Assembly: GCA_017643585.1 (NCBI GenBank)
Contig: JAEPND010000007.1
Span: forward strand, 1-64,000
Source: Maricaulis sp.
GTDB lineage: Bacteria; Pseudomonadota; Alphaproteobacteria; Caulobacterales; Maricaulaceae
Reading direction: 5' to 3'
Length of the DNA stretch: 64,000 bases
The position numbers and the translations under genes are program-made. The notes under the pieces are model-generated. The model had not been told where the DNA came from, made no database searches, and saw only the letters and a program-made list of their open reading frames with translations. This document shows, piece after piece, positions 1-8,237 of the stretch; within the stretch, counting starts at the first letter, position 1; each line of letters starts with the position of its first letter.

Positions 1-3
1 CAT
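1..3 (-). CDS. Start codon of a gene leaving the window
   Basis: The first three bases read ATG on the minus strand. An AAGGAG Shine-Dalgarno sequence lies at 11-16, seven bases upstream of that codon. The ribosome binding site is half of a tight inverted repeat (CTCCTT-c-AAGGAG, 11-23). Nothing of the protein is visible, so no function can be given. Confidence 0.5.
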
Positions 4-73
4 GATCCAACTCCTTCAAGGAGCTTGAATCACGACCCGACTGATTTGGGAATCCAGTTTATGGGTACAGAAC

Positions 74-175
74 CTAGTAAAAGCCATAGACCACCTGCAC
101 GCTGAGCAGCGCCATTGCGGCGATGCGTATTATTTTGTGCGTTTGGGTGTCAGGGGTCATGCCAAGCGCTCCCAT
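74..175 (-). CDS. Possible 33-aa membrane peptide
   Basis: A short reading frame lies between the PEP-carboxylase-like gene and the left-edge gene, on the same strand as both. It would encode about 33 residues with a hydrophobic C-terminal stretch (IRIAAMALLSVQVV) ending in YGFY. A second ATG at 158-160 would give 28 residues and has GGGAG about eight bases upstream. The frame stays open upstream into the 3' end of the neighbouring gene, so it could also be chance. No family is recognised. Confidence 0.22.
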   Translation of the reverse strand: MGALGMTPDTQTHKIIRIAAMALLSVQVVYGFY

Positions 176-225
176 TGCGTTCGGCAGATGGTTTGCCAAG
201 ACAAGATGAACAAGGCGTTTAGGGC

Positions 226-3012
226 CTAGCCATAGGCAGAGTAGGCGTGCGGGATTTCAACGGCGACGGCCTCGATCACCTCGGCGAGTGCTGCAAGGGG
301 TTCGATGATGTCGCGCTTGATGTCGCTGTAATCGCCCTGCCAATCGTCCGGGTCCCGACGCTCTGTCAATTGATCGAGAATGTCGGTCTCGCCGGCGAAC
401 ATGGGAAAGGCCTCGCAGAGCATTGCAATCGCTTCCCTGACGCGCATGTCGAGCAGCAGGGCGATGATGTCGCCCACCTCGTAACCATGGCGCGCCGACA
501 CAGCGGGCAGCGCTCCGGCAATTTCGAGAATCCGCAGCATCGCCCCCTGGCGGATGGCGTGCAGGGCATGGATCGGCAGGCGGGCTTCATGTCGTAGCTC
601 GATCGGTTGCGGATCCTGCAGCTCGCTGATCAATTCGTCGAACTCGGCGAGGTCGACCGAGAATTTGTCGGCGCAGCTCATGATGCAATGGGTTGAGCCC
701 CGCCGGCGCACTTCGTCCGCCACACGGATACGGGCCCGGCGCACATCGTCGGACTGCCGCCTGGACAGCGCAATCCAGAGGCTTGGGTCATAGACCTCGG
801 CATAACCGCGCAGGGCCGGGATGCTGGTATTCATCCGCGCTGTTATGGCCAGCTTTACCAGTTGTCGCATGCGGTCCGAACGATTGATCAGCTGCACCAG
901 TTCATCGCGTTCGCTTGGCATGGACGATCCCAGCCCGCACGCAGAGTTTACCGGCGCTCCGACCTGTTGGAGGATGGCGTTATGGGAGATCGCGCGCAGG
1001 GTGCGCGGGCCACCCGCCTTGGCCCTGCGTGTCGGGCGCGACCCGGCTTGCCAGAGAAAACCCGGTCCCAGCTTGCTGATCAGGCCGGCATAGTCCTCGC
1101 TGTCAAACAAGTGCTCATGCCAGTCGCGGACCTCGCGGTAGAAATCCCAAACCAGATTGGTGTCGGTATAAAAGGGGTCCTCCGGAATGAGCGGAGTGGA
1201 CAGGGCATGGGTGACCAACGCCGCGATTACCGTGTCTGCCAGCTGGGGGCGCGCAAAATGCAGCAGCCCATCGCCGCCCTGGAAGGAGACTTCATTACGC
1301 AATTCCAGAGATTTGGCCGCACATCGCGCGCGCGTCCAGGGCGACAGGACATAGTCGAGGCGATCCTGCAACGTCCCGGGATAGGCGCCCCGTCCGATGG
1401 ATTCACCATGCGTGTTGAAAACCAGAAGGGCCACGCCCGGCAGTTCCCGCGCCAGGGATTGGGAAATCAGGTTCTGGATTCGCTCGATCGCCATGCCCGC
1501 GGCCAATTGCCCGATAAAACGTCCGGCATCGGAAAAGCCGAACTGGACACTCAGCTGCCCGCGGGTTCGGACATGATCGGCAAAGCTGCGGGTCCGGATC
1601 AGCTTGGTCATGAACCGCCCGCCATTCTTCAGCGCATCGGGGGTCTCGAACAGGGGCGAGATATCCAGCCGGTCGGCGACGCCGTACTGCTTGGCCAGGT
1701 AAAGTGCCCCCATGACCGTGGCCGGGTTCTCGCTTTCAGCGATGAGGAAGCGGATAGGTGTACGCGCATCGACATGCTTGAGGATCTGGGCGCACAGCAT
1801 CATCTGGCGCCGGGCCGTGGATTGTTCCGAGACGAGGTCTCCGAAATTGATGGCGATGGGCTCGATGCTGGCGGCGCGTTCATTCAGCGTTTCCAGGGCC
1901 ACCCGACCGAGCTTGGCATCATTGGGTTGCACGCCGAGATCCCGGCGAATGACAGACCCGATCTGAACCGCATTCAGACGCAGGTGTATGCGCGCAGTGC
2001 CCAGGCCATAACTCTGCATTTCCGCTGCCAGGACAGCGCAGTCCAGCCGCAGGGCCGGGGCGTTCTTTTCGCCTGCCGCGACCGCCCGCAACTGGGCGCG
2101 GATGACATCCAGGTCGACCAGGCGGTCGGGATCCGGCTGCGTCAGCAGATTCGCCGCCTCCACGATGCGCTCCAGGTCATCGCCCGCCCTTGCGAAGGCC
2201 TCGGCCTCGCGGTGCGCCAGCGCACAGGCCCGGGCCAGTCGTTCGCGCACCTGCACCAGCGGTGCGAGTTGACTTCGGTCGAGCAGGCGCTCCACCGCGG
2301 CGTGATAGCGATCGAGCTGATCGGCCTTCTCCTGGAGGCGATTGGCGAAGGATTTGGACCAGCTGATATCCGAGCGTCCGTCCAGATCATAACCCACCCA
2401 TGATGCGACCGAAGGTGCGACCGGTTCGAGCAGGTGCCAGTCCTTCGGGAAAGCGTCTTGGGCGGCATGCAGCAGGGTGGAAAGATAGCGACGGGCGGCC
2501 GCCTGGGCGTGGATGATCGCGGACTGGGTCGCGGCATGTTCATCGTCCAGGGTCACCGATTTTCTCGCCGCTGTTGGCCCGGGTCCATCTCCCGCACCTG
2601 CATTGCTCACAGCGTGAGCGGCCAGTTGGTCGTAGGTCGCCGGCTCGTAGGCAAAGGTCGGGTGGGCGGTGAAGACCAGCCCGCCGATCGGCCGCTCATA
2701 TGTTTCCCGGAAATGTTCCAGGCCTTTGCCGGCGTCGGCTTCGATGCGTTCGGCGAGGTCTTGCCACGGGTTGGCAGCATCCAGCCCGTGTTGCTGGTGA
2801 AGGCGATGCGCGCGCGCACCGGCCAGGTCCTCACCGATCGCCTGGGCCTGGGCCACAAGAGCCTGCGGTGCTGTCTCGCCGCTGGAAAGCTGGGTGAACA
2901 GATCCTGAGCGAGGCGGAAGACCGAATTGGTCCTGGGCTCCGCGGAAATCTGATCGGCATAGTTCCGCAATGCCGCAAACAATGCGTCCTTGTGTTCCAG
3001 CGCTTTGCTCAT
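226..3012 (-). CDS. Divergent phosphoenolpyruvate carboxylase-like protein
   Basis: At 928 aa this has the length and collinear landmarks of PEP carboxylase, which makes oxaloacetate from PEP and bicarbonate. Landmarks are TAHPT (115-119), WVGYDLDG (about 205-212), LFET (about 454-457), FGFSDAGR (about 491-498), SIGRG (about 538-542), and SRPTRR followed by LRAI near 690. Many signature residues differ. TAHPTE reads TAHPTF, GGDRDGNP reads GYDLDGRS, the lysine of GYSDSxK is arginine, and FHGRGGSIGRGG reads FNTHGESIGRGA. The C-terminus ends SAYG, not the usual NTG. The likely catalytic His (117) and several arginines remain. It is either a remote functional PEPC or a non-canonical homologue; homology is sure, activity is not. 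The nearest upstream gene, nsrR, is about 220 bp away on the same strand. Confidence 0.8.
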   Translation of the reverse strand: MSKALEHKDALFAALRNYADQISAEPRTNSVFRLAQDLFTQLSSGETAPQALVAQAQAIGEDLAGARAHRLHQQHGLDAANPWQDLAERIEADAGKGLEHFRETYERPIGGLVFTAHPTFAYEPATYDQLAAHAVSNAGAGDGPGPTAARKSVTLDDEHAATQSAIIHAQAAARRYLSTLLHAAQDAFPKDWHLLEPVAPSVASWVGYDLDGRSDISWSKSFANRLQEKADQLDRYHAAVERLLDRSQLAPLVQVRERLARACALAHREAEAFARAGDDLERIVEAANLLTQPDPDRLVDLDVIRAQLRAVAAGEKNAPALRLDCAVLAAEMQSYGLGTARIHLRLNAVQIGSVIRRDLGVQPNDAKLGRVALETLNERAASIEPIAINFGDLVSEQSTARRQMMLCAQILKHVDARTPIRFLIAESENPATVMGALYLAKQYGVADRLDISPLFETPDALKNGGRFMTKLIRTRSFADHVRTRGQLSVQFGFSDAGRFIGQLAAGMAIERIQNLISQSLARELPGVALLVFNTHGESIGRGAYPGTLQDRLDYVLSPWTRARCAAKSLELRNEVSFQGGDGLLHFARPQLADTVIAALVTHALSTPLIPEDPFYTDTNLVWDFYREVRDWHEHLFDSEDYAGLISKLGPGFLWQAGSRPTRRAKAGGPRTLRAISHNAILQQVGAPVNSACGLGSSMPSERDELVQLINRSDRMRQLVKLAITARMNTSIPALRGYAEVYDPSLWIALSRRQSDDVRRARIRVADEVRRRGSTHCIMSCADKFSVDLAEFDELISELQDPQPIELRHEARLPIHALHAIRQGAMLRILEIAGALPAVSARHGYEVGDIIALLLDMRVREAIAMLCEAFPMFAGETDILDQLTERRDPDDWQGDYSDIKRDIIEPLAALAEVIEAVAVEIPHAYSAYG

Positions 3013-3231
3013 CGTGTCGGATCCCTGTTCGTCTGGTGCGGCCGTGTCTCGACCGCAGAGAATATGGTGATGCTAGCGCTAACTTGTGCGCTGCAGCAAG
3101 TCTGTTGCTTGCGCTCGGACCAGATTTTCCGTGCCGCGTGTCCGAGGCTGTGTGCGTGGCATTTCCGGCGTGGTTGCACACCCGGGGCCTGACCAGCGGG
3201 CTGCTCAGCCGGCTCGAGGGCAGGGCCCGGG

Positions 3232-3669
3232 TCAGGCCGGTACACGGATTATGTCGCGGGCCTTCGCCGGATCGAGCACCAGCATGTCCAGCGTGTACTT
3301 GTCGAGCACCGCCTTGAACGCCTGGTTGGCTTCCACAAGTATGCCATTGAGGCCACAGACCGGTAGCAGGCAGCATGTGCTGGTTCGTGGCGGATGGCAT
3401 TCGGCGAGGGAGAAGTCCGGCTCGATGGCCCGGACCACCGCGCCCAGGCCGATATCGCCTGCCGGGCGACTCAGCTCCAGCCCGCCGCCCTTGCCACGGA
3501 TGGACTTAATGAAGCCCGCCTTGCCGAGCGCTTGGGCCACTTTCATCAGGTGATTGCGGGAGATCTGGTTCCGCTCGGCGGCCTCGGGGACAGTGATGCG
3601 CTGTCCGGGGGTGGCGGCCAGCATCATCAGCAGGCGAAGGGCATAATCGGTGTGCAGGGTCAGACGCAT
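3232..3669 (-). CDS. nsrR: Rrf2-family nitric-oxide-sensing repressor, NsrR type
   Basis: This 145-aa protein has an N-terminal winged helix (LTLHTDYALRLL, then ISRNHLMKVAQALG and RGKGGGLELSRP) typical of Rrf2 regulators. It also has a cysteine cluster at C91, C99, C100 and C105 matching NsrR rather than IscR. Asp8, which ligates the [4Fe-4S] cluster in characterised NsrR together with three cysteines, is present (TLHTD). NsrR loses DNA binding when NO attacks the cluster, which derepresses NO-detoxification genes. An NsrR-like dyad begins 14 bp upstream of the start codon, between this gene and the divergent membrane-protein genes, so autoregulation and control of those genes are both plausible. 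Confidence 0.88.
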   Translation of the reverse strand: MRLTLHTDYALRLLMMLAATPGQRITVPEAAERNQISRNHLMKVAQALGKAGFIKSIRGKGGGLELSRPAGDIGLGAVVRAIEPDFSLAECHPPRTSTCCLLPVCGLNGILVEANQAFKAVLDKYTLDMLVLDPAKARDIIRVPA

Positions 3670-3682
3670 ATTCGGCTCATTA

Positions 3683-3705
3683 AAGATGCATTCTAAATAT
3701 TAGTT
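3683..3705. promoter_or_regulatory. Predicted NsrR operator
   Basis: This 23-bp site fits the NsrR consensus of two 11-bp arms around one base. The left arm reads AAGATGCATTC (nine of ten specified positions of AANATGCATTT). The right arm reads AAATATTAGTT (six of ten of AAATGCATNTT). It lies in the intergenic region of the divergent nsrR and small-membrane-protein genes. The match is by eye to the published E. coli consensus. Confidence 0.65.
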
Positions 3706-3758
3706 ATTGCACGCCGCAAATGAAACAGGAAAACATAATACCAGTAATGGAGGTGCCG

Positions 3759-3983
3759 ATGACCCTGTTGATGACAACAATCATGGTGCTCGCAATGGGT
3801 TTCACCGTGTTCTGGTTCTTCGCCTATGCCAGCCTGTTGCGGGAAAATGCGCGGTATGCGGCCGAGCAGGCCTATCAGCCAACAGACCGCATGGAAGCAG
3901 CCGTCATCCGGGCGGTTCGCCTCGCTTTTCCGGTTGGCCTTTCCAGTCTGTGTGTCGGCCTGTTGGTCGTTGCGCTATTCTAG
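3759..3983 (+). CDS. Small two-TM membrane protein, first gene of putative NsrR-controlled operon
   Basis: The product is a 74-aa protein of unknown family. It has a long N-terminal hydrophobic segment (about 1-25), a charged middle (LLRENARYAAEQAYQPTDRM) and a second hydrophobic segment to the C-terminal LLVVALF. I chose the ATG at 3759 because GGAGG sits five bases upstream. In-frame ATGs at 3720 and 3747 are possible but lack such a site. The NsrR-like operator ends about 50 bp upstream. The next gene starts nine bases after the stop. The setting suggests a role in nitrosative stress or respiration under NO, which is inference. Confidence 0.7.
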   Translation: MTLLMTTIMVLAMGFTVFWFFAYASLLRENARYAAEQAYQPTDRMEAAVIRAVRLAFPVGLSSLCVGLLVVALF

Positions 3984-3992
3984 GAGATCACG

Positions 3993-4100
3993 ATGAAATC
4001 CCAGTTCGAGACCTGTCTGCCGATGGCCCCGTGGCTCTTTGTCGCCATTGCAGTCCCGGCGCCGCTCTATATATGGGCCATTATCGCGATGTCGATCTGA
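3993..4100 (+). CDS. 35-aa single-TM peptide, second gene of the small operon
   Basis: The peptide starts MKSQFETCLPMAPW and is then almost wholly hydrophobic to its C-terminal AMSI, so one membrane span is expected. It has a GGAGA ribosome binding site about five bases upstream, and lies nine bases after the preceding stop and 14 before the next start. Its size resembles accessory subunits of respiratory oxidases, but no sequence match to one is recognised. It is very easy to miss in automatic annotation. Confidence 0.6.
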   Translation: MKSQFETCLPMAPWLFVAIAVPAPLYIWAIIAMSI

Positions 4101-4114
4101 CCGGGAGAACCGAC

Positions 4115-4375
4115 ATGAAAAGCAAGGCCAGTATACTTTCGATCCTCGCCCTGGTGGTCGTTATCCTGATGGGGATCGGTTACCTGGTGGTCGGTGCCGA
4201 CATCCTTCCGAGCAACTCCATGAGCCGACATGGCTGGATCGCCCTGGGCCTGGGAACCGGTTTCTCCGTCGTGGTGGGGGCCGCCCTGGCAGCCGTGCTG
4301 ATCATTTCCCGCCGCAACGGCTATGACGAGGCGGCCCATGAGGTCTATCGCAAGTTCGACAACCGGGAAGACTAG
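4115..4375 (+). CDS. 86-aa two-TM membrane protein, third gene of the small operon
   Basis: It has two hydrophobic segments: SILSILALVVVILMGIGYLV near residues 6-25, and about 43-67 ending VLIISRR. They are separated by a polar stretch with SNSMSRHG, and a charged tail (YDEAAHEVYRKFDNRED) probably faces the cytoplasm. GGGAG lies about nine bases before the ATG. No family is recognised. It is co-directional and closely spaced with the two preceding small genes, and is followed by a stem-loop before the convergent gene. Confidence 0.7.
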   Translation: MKSKASILSILALVVVILMGIGYLVVGADILPSNSMSRHGWIALGLGTGFSVVVGAALAAVLIISRRNGYDEAAHEVYRKFDNRED

Positions 4376-4398
4376 GCGCGCCTGAGAGCGTCGCGCCT
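4374..4398. terminator. Stem-loop between convergent genes
   Basis: A 7-bp perfect stem (AGGCGCG / CGCGCCT) with an 11-base loop begins at the stop codon of the third small membrane gene. There is no clear T-run, so intrinsic termination is only possible. Confidence 0.35.
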
Positions 4399-4415
4399 GT
4401 CCCCGTGTCCCCGGT

Positions 4416-4739
4416 TCAGTAACAGCCGTAGCGACTGTCGCGAATATCCTCGCGGCGATCGCGACGGTCCTCACGCCGATCCCGGCGGTCTTCCGCACGA
4501 TCGGCAACATCCTCGAGCAGATCGCCGAGGCCGGTGAACCGCCGTGCATCGCGCCGGTCCTCGCGCCGGTCCTCGCGCCGGTCTGCGATATCTTCGCGGC
4601 GATCGCGGATGTCCTCTCGCCGGTCCCGCACGTCTTCTGCACAGTCACGAACCAGCCGTGCGCTGGCATGAGGATGGGCGAAAGCCGGTGTGCCGATACC
4701 GGCGACCAGAACACTGACAGCAATAATGCGTCCAATCAT
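4416..4739 (-). CDS. Exported Asp/Arg/Glu-repeat protein
   Basis: A signal peptide (residues 1-21, ending TPAFA) is followed by about 85 residues dominated by repeated DRRED and DRRD units. The units form two blocks around a short hydrophobic stretch (ARRFTGLGDLLEDV). The protein ends SRYGCY. Alternating acidic and basic residues at i/i+4 spacing are typical of stable single alpha helices, so an extended periplasmic helix is likely. The function is unknown. The codon repetition also makes the DNA a degenerate tandem repeat. It is monocistronic and convergent with the small membrane operon. Confidence 0.72.
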   Translation of the reverse strand: MIGRIIAVSVLVAGIGTPAFAHPHASARLVRDCAEDVRDRREDIRDRREDIADRREDRREDRRDARRFTGLGDLLEDVADRAEDRRDRREDRRDRREDIRDSRYGCY

Positions 4740-4853
4740 GAAAGCGTCTCCAAATAAGGTCCCACGCCTCCATTCAACGCGTCAGATTGCAATGTCCGTC
4801 GCTACGGCGTGATATTGGAGCGCCACAGTGGATCAATCGCCCTTGTGGACCGC

Positions 4854-5183
4854 TCAGGCCTGGGTCTGTTGCGCCAGCCAGGCAAGGTAGCCCGGCGCGC
4901 TCGCATCCGTAACGACCGGCAGAGCAATGATGCACGGGGTGTCATAGGGATGCAGCTGACCAATGCGAGCATTCAGGCGCGCGGATGAGGATGCAGGCGT
5001 CTTGAGGATCATCACCACTTCCTGCTCGTGTTCGATCTTGCCCTCCCATGAATAGATAGACTCGACCCCCGGAAGAATATTGGCACACCCGCACAGGCGT
5101 TCTTCAACCAGTTTGAGGGCGGCTTCGCGTGCGCTGGCGGCGTCTGGCCAGGTCGTATAGATCCAGTGATGTGCAATGCTCAT
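4854..5183 (-). CDS. cutA: Divalent-cation tolerance protein CutA
   Basis: This 109-aa protein has the full CutA1 length and signatures: [13 protein letters not shown] near the N-terminus, [17 protein letters not shown] in the middle, [10 protein letters not shown], and [13 protein letters not shown] near the C-terminus. CutA1 forms a very stable ferredoxin-like trimer linked to copper or divalent metal tolerance, although its biochemical role is still unclear. It is divergent from queC with only 35 bp between the start codons. Confidence 0.95.
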   Translation of the reverse strand: MSIAHHWIYTTWPDAASAREAALKLVEERLCGCANILPGVESIYSWEGKIEHEQEVVMILKTPASSSARLNARIGQLHPYDTPCIIALPVVTDASAPGYLAWLAQQTQA

Positions 5184-5218
5184 GGCTATCCTCGCTTCAG
5201 GCCTTTATATACCGGCTC

Positions 5219-5938
5219 ATGACTGAAAAGACGCAACAGAAATCGGCCCTCGTCCTGTTTTCGGGCGGGCAGGATTCCGCGACCTGCCTGGCGTGGGCAC
5301 TGGAGCGCTATGCCCGTGTGGAGACGCTCGGCTTCTTCTATGGCCAGCGCCATGATGTAGAGATGCAGGCGCGCCTGGATGTCCGCTCCGCCATGGCGGC
5401 GGCCAATGCGGACTGGAGCGCGCGGCTTGGCGAGGACTTCACCGTCGATATCGCCGGTTATGGCGCCATCGCGGAAAGCGCGCTGACCGCGGACCGTGAA
5501 ATCGAGATGCAGGAAAACGGCCTGCCCTCGACCTTTGTGCCCGGCCGCAATCTTGTTTTCCTGACCATCGCATCTGCGCTGGCCTATCGCCGGGGGCACC
5601 GGACCATGGTGGGCGGCATGTGCGAAACTGACTATTCGGGCTATCCCGATTGTCGCCAGGACACGCTGCAGGCGCTGCAACAGGCGATTTCGCTCGGACT
5701 CGACGAGACCATCGAGATTGCGACACCGCTGATGTTCCTCGACAAGGCCGAGACCTGGGCGCTGGCGCATCAGCTGGGTGGGGACGCGCTCGTCGAACTG
5801 ATCCGCACGCGCACACACACCTGTTACACGGGCGACCGGTCGCAGCTTCACGCCTGGGGATATGGGTGCGGCGTCTGCCCCGCCTGCGAATTGCGCGAAA
5901 AAGGCTGGCAGGGCTGGCGCGACGGAGGCGCACAATGA
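5219..5938 (+). CDS. queC: 7-cyano-7-deazaguanine synthase
   Basis: QueC converts 7-carboxy-7-deazaguanine to preQ0 using ATP and ammonia, in queuosine biosynthesis. The PP-loop motif LFSGGQDS is at residues 13-20. [20 protein letters not shown] in the middle and the zinc-binding CYTGD...CGVCPAC near the C-terminus are family hallmarks. The start at 5219 (MTEKTQQ) gives 239 aa, and the frame is open further upstream without a convincing start. It overlaps queE by four bases (ATGA), so the two are translationally coupled. Confidence 0.96.
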   Translation: MTEKTQQKSALVLFSGGQDSATCLAWALERYARVETLGFFYGQRHDVEMQARLDVRSAMAAANADWSARLGEDFTVDIAGYGAIAESALTADREIEMQENGLPSTFVPGRNLVFLTIASALAYRRGHRTMVGGMCETDYSGYPDCRQDTLQALQQAISLGLDETIEIATPLMFLDKAETWALAHQLGGDALVELIRTRTHTCYTGDRSQLHAWGYGCGVCPACELREKGWQGWRDGGAQ

Positions 5939-6567
5939 CGACCTATTCCGTCAAGGAAATATTCCTGACCGTGCAGGGCGAAGGCGGGCAGACCGGGCGT
6001 CCGGCGGTCTTCATTCGCTTTGCCGGATGTAACCTGTGGAACGGGCTGGAGCGTGATCGCGCGACCGCCGTGTGCAATTTCTGCGATACAGATTTTATCG
6101 GCACGGATGGGCCGGGCGGTGGCAAGTTCACCACGCCGGAAGCGCTGGCTGCAGCAGCACGGGAGCATTGGCCGGGCGGCGGGCGGCCGCTGGTGGTCTT
6201 CACCGGCGGTGAACCCCTGTTACAGCTGGACCCGCCCCTGATCGACGCCATTCACGCGGCTGGTTTCGAGATTGCCGTTGAGAGCAATGGCACCATCGAG
6301 GCGCCGGCTGGCATCGATTGGCTGACCATCAGCCCCAAGGGGAATTCGACCGTTGTCCAGCGCACGGGCAGCGAGCTGAAACTGGTATTTCCCCAGCCGG
6401 AGCTGGATCCGAGCGCGTTCGAGGACTGGCAGTTCGAACGTTTCCTGCTCCAGCCGATGGATGGCGATGACATGATGGGCAATGCGCAGGCGGCGTTCGA
6501 ATACTGTCTGGCCAACCCGAAATGGTCGCTGAGCCTGCAAACCCATAAATGGATAGGAGCGCCCTGA
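5935..6567 (+). CDS. queE: 7-carboxy-7-deazaguanine synthase (radical SAM)
   Basis: QueE ring-contracts 6-carboxytetrahydropterin to 7-carboxy-7-deazaguanine with radical SAM chemistry. The 210-aa protein opens [20 protein letters not shown]. Its cluster cysteines are C32, C47 and C50, a CX14CX2C pattern found in one QueE subtype rather than the usual CX3CX2[10 protein letters not shown] follows at about 89-97. It is coupled to queC. QueD, which makes the substrate, is not in this window. Confidence 0.95.
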   Translation: MTTYSVKEIFLTVQGEGGQTGRPAVFIRFAGCNLWNGLERDRATAVCNFCDTDFIGTDGPGGGKFTTPEALAAAAREHWPGGGRPLVVFTGGEPLLQLDPPLIDAIHAAGFEIAVESNGTIEAPAGIDWLTISPKGNSTVVQRTGSELKLVFPQPELDPSAFEDWQFERFLLQPMDGDDMMGNAQAAFEYCLANPKWSLSLQTHKWIGAP

Positions 6568-6601
6568 GCCGGCCCCTGTCGGCTGGGTCGGGAGCAAGAA
6601 A

Positions 6602-6623
6602 AAGGGCCGGAAAACCGGCCCTT
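6602..6623. terminator. Bidirectional hairpin after queE
   Basis: A 9-bp perfect stem (AAGGGCCGG / CCGGCCCTT) with an AAAA loop lies between the convergent queE and the following minus-strand gene. An A-rich run lies on its left, serving the minus-strand transcript as a T-run. Confidence 0.75.
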
Positions 6624-6645
6624 CTCAATCCGATTGTCCGGTGAG

Positions 6646-7149
6646 CTAGCTGCCCGTACTGGCGCGCTCTGCGACTGCATCGCCGATCTGGCGTGAGAAG
6701 CGCTGCATGGCCCGACGCGCATCGGTCCAGGTGCCGGCGCCGCGAATATCACGCAGATGGTGTGAGTAACGCGAATAGCTGAAACGCTCGAGCACTTCGC
6801 CATCGGCGCTGATCAGCTCGGCTTCCAGCTCGGCACCGCCGAGGCTGATGCTCTGAAGCGACAGGCCCGGTGTTGCGCGCATCTGCTCCATCGTTGGGCG
6901 ATTGGGGTCGGCGTCGACAATGGTGACTTGCAAGACGGTGCCATCGGCCAGTTCAAGCCCGGCCAGGCGATTGTTCAGCTGGCGCTCAAGATAACCTGAC
7001 AGCGTGTCCAACTCGCGTTCACCGAAGTCCTCGGCGCTTTCCAGCAAGTCTTCTCCGTAGGAAATCGGGGCAATCCGGACCGGCTCGTCGGCCAGTGCGG
7101 TGCCAGACATCAGCAAGCTTCCTGCAAGCAAGGTGGTGATCGTGCGCAT
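6646..7149 (-). CDS. Exported protein of unknown function
   Basis: This 167-aa protein has a signal peptide ending GTALA before DEPVRIAPISY. The mature part contains ERELDTLSGYLERQLNNRL and VLQVTIVDADPNRP, then several strand-like stretches ending with FSYSRYSHHLRDI. The layout faintly resembles DUF3016-type periplasmic proteins, in which a helical segment precedes a strand with a V(T/I)D motif. The similarity is too weak to name it. It precedes a small lipoprotein gene on the same strand. Confidence 0.7.
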   Translation of the reverse strand: MRTITTLLAGSLLMSGTALADEPVRIAPISYGEDLLESAEDFGERELDTLSGYLERQLNNRLAGLELADGTVLQVTIVDADPNRPTMEQMRATPGLSLQSISLGGAELEAELISADGEVLERFSYSRYSHHLRDIRGAGTWTDARRAMQRFSRQIGDAVAERASTGS

Positions 7150-7266
7150 TATGAGAATCTCCTCACATAGATAGCCAATGTCCCTCGGCAGAGACGATAT
7201 CAGAGGTCGCGCAAGTGTGTCACCTCACACTTTTCGATTTCACAAAGACGTGGTCGGGCGAGAGGA

Positions 7267-7464
7267 CTAATCCTCGTCCTCATCATCACCGCCCGGCAGC
7301 ACAGCACCGACCGCGGCGCCACCGACCTTGCCAGCCGTGCCGACGACAGTTCCGGCGGTGCCGACTGCCACATCGGTGACCAGTGCCGCTGCGCCAAGCG
7401 CAAGGCAGCCGCTCAGCGAGGGCGCAATAATCAGGGACAAAAGCAAAAGGCGAAGCCGGCGCAT
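7267..7464 (-). CDS. Small lipoprotein
   Basis: About 65 aa with a basic N-terminus (MRRLRLLLLSL) and a lipobox LSGC placing the lipidated cysteine at residue 20. The mature protein is Gly/Ala/Val-rich (GTAGTVVGTAGKVGGAAVG) and ends in an acidic tail DDEDED. I chose the ATG at 7464 because GGAG lies six bases upstream; a TTG at 7476 and an ATG at 7467 are alternatives. The glycine-rich stretch resembles small surface proteins with glycine zippers. The function is unknown. Confidence 0.68.
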   Translation of the reverse strand: MRRLRLLLLSLIIAPSLSGCLALGAAALVTDVAVGTAGTVVGTAGKVGGAAVGAVLPGGDDEDED

Positions 7465-7532
7465 CATGATCTCCAAGATCTTCTCTGCGCAGACTTCGCC
7501 TACAGGCGTTTCAGAAGTGTGAAACCCGCTGT

Positions 7533-8231
7533 CTAGTTTGTCTCGACCATCACGATTTCGGTGTCTTCGAGGGCGGTAATTGTGAACTCGCCGACATCGC
7601 GGATGGCGGCGCCATCGCGCGCGTCCAGTTCAACCTCCCCGATACGGGCCTTGCCCTGGGCAAGCACCAGATAGGCCTGGCGGTCCTGCGACAGGGTCTG
7701 GGTCACCGTCTGGCCCGCGGTCAGCGTAGCGCCGGAGACCTTTGCGTCCTGGCGGATCATCAGGCCGCCATCCCGCTCCGGATTGCCCGAGGCCAGAACG
7801 ACGAATTCTCCGGCCCGGTCTGCCTTGGGGAATTCCATGGCGTCCCATCGCGGTTCGCCGCCTTCGGTTTCCGGAATAATCCAGATCTGGAAGATACGGG
7901 TCAGCTCGTCTTCCCGGTTGAACTCGGAATGCATGATACCCGAGCCGGCCGACATCACCTGGACATCGCCGGCTTCGGTGCGGCCCTCATTGCCCAGATT
8001 GTCCCGGTGGGTGATCGCTCCATTGCGGACATAGGTGATGATTTCCATGTCGCGGTGGGGGTGGGGTGCAAATCCTTCACCCGGCTGGATTTCATCATCA
8101 TTCCAGACACGCAGAGCGCCCCAGCCGAGGCGGTCCTTGTCGAAATATCCCCCGAAGGAGAAGTGGTGTTTGGCGTTCAGCCATCCATTCTGGAAATGGC
8201 CGAGGCTGTCAAAAGATCGTTTCTCAATCAT
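7533..8231 (-). CDS. Pirin family protein (bicupin)
   Basis: At 232 aa it has the bacterial pirin (YhhW-like) length. The metal-binding residues are all visible: H57 and H59 in APHPHRDMEI, and H101 and E103 in MHSEF. DRLGWGALRVWNDDEI and the central GDVQVMSAGSGIMHSEF are diagnostic. Some family members have quercetin 2,3-dioxygenase activity; the physiological substrate is usually unknown. A 7-bp inverted repeat sits immediately upstream and may be an operator. Confidence 0.93.
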   Translation of the reverse strand: MIEKRSFDSLGHFQNGWLNAKHHFSFGGYFDKDRLGWGALRVWNDDEIQPGEGFAPHPHRDMEIITYVRNGAITHRDNLGNEGRTEAGDVQVMSAGSGIMHSEFNREDELTRIFQIWIIPETEGGEPRWDAMEFPKADRAGEFVVLASGNPERDGGLMIRQDAKVSGATLTAGQTVTQTLSQDRQAYLVLAQGKARIGEVELDARDGAAIRDVGEFTITALEDTEIVMVETN

Positions 8232-8237
8232 GGCTTG

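Noticed and set aside
862-2403. Long plus-strand open frame opposite the PEP-carboxylase-like gene
   Set aside because: It is antisense to a well-supported gene in GC-rich DNA and has no recognisable domain; a typical shadow frame.
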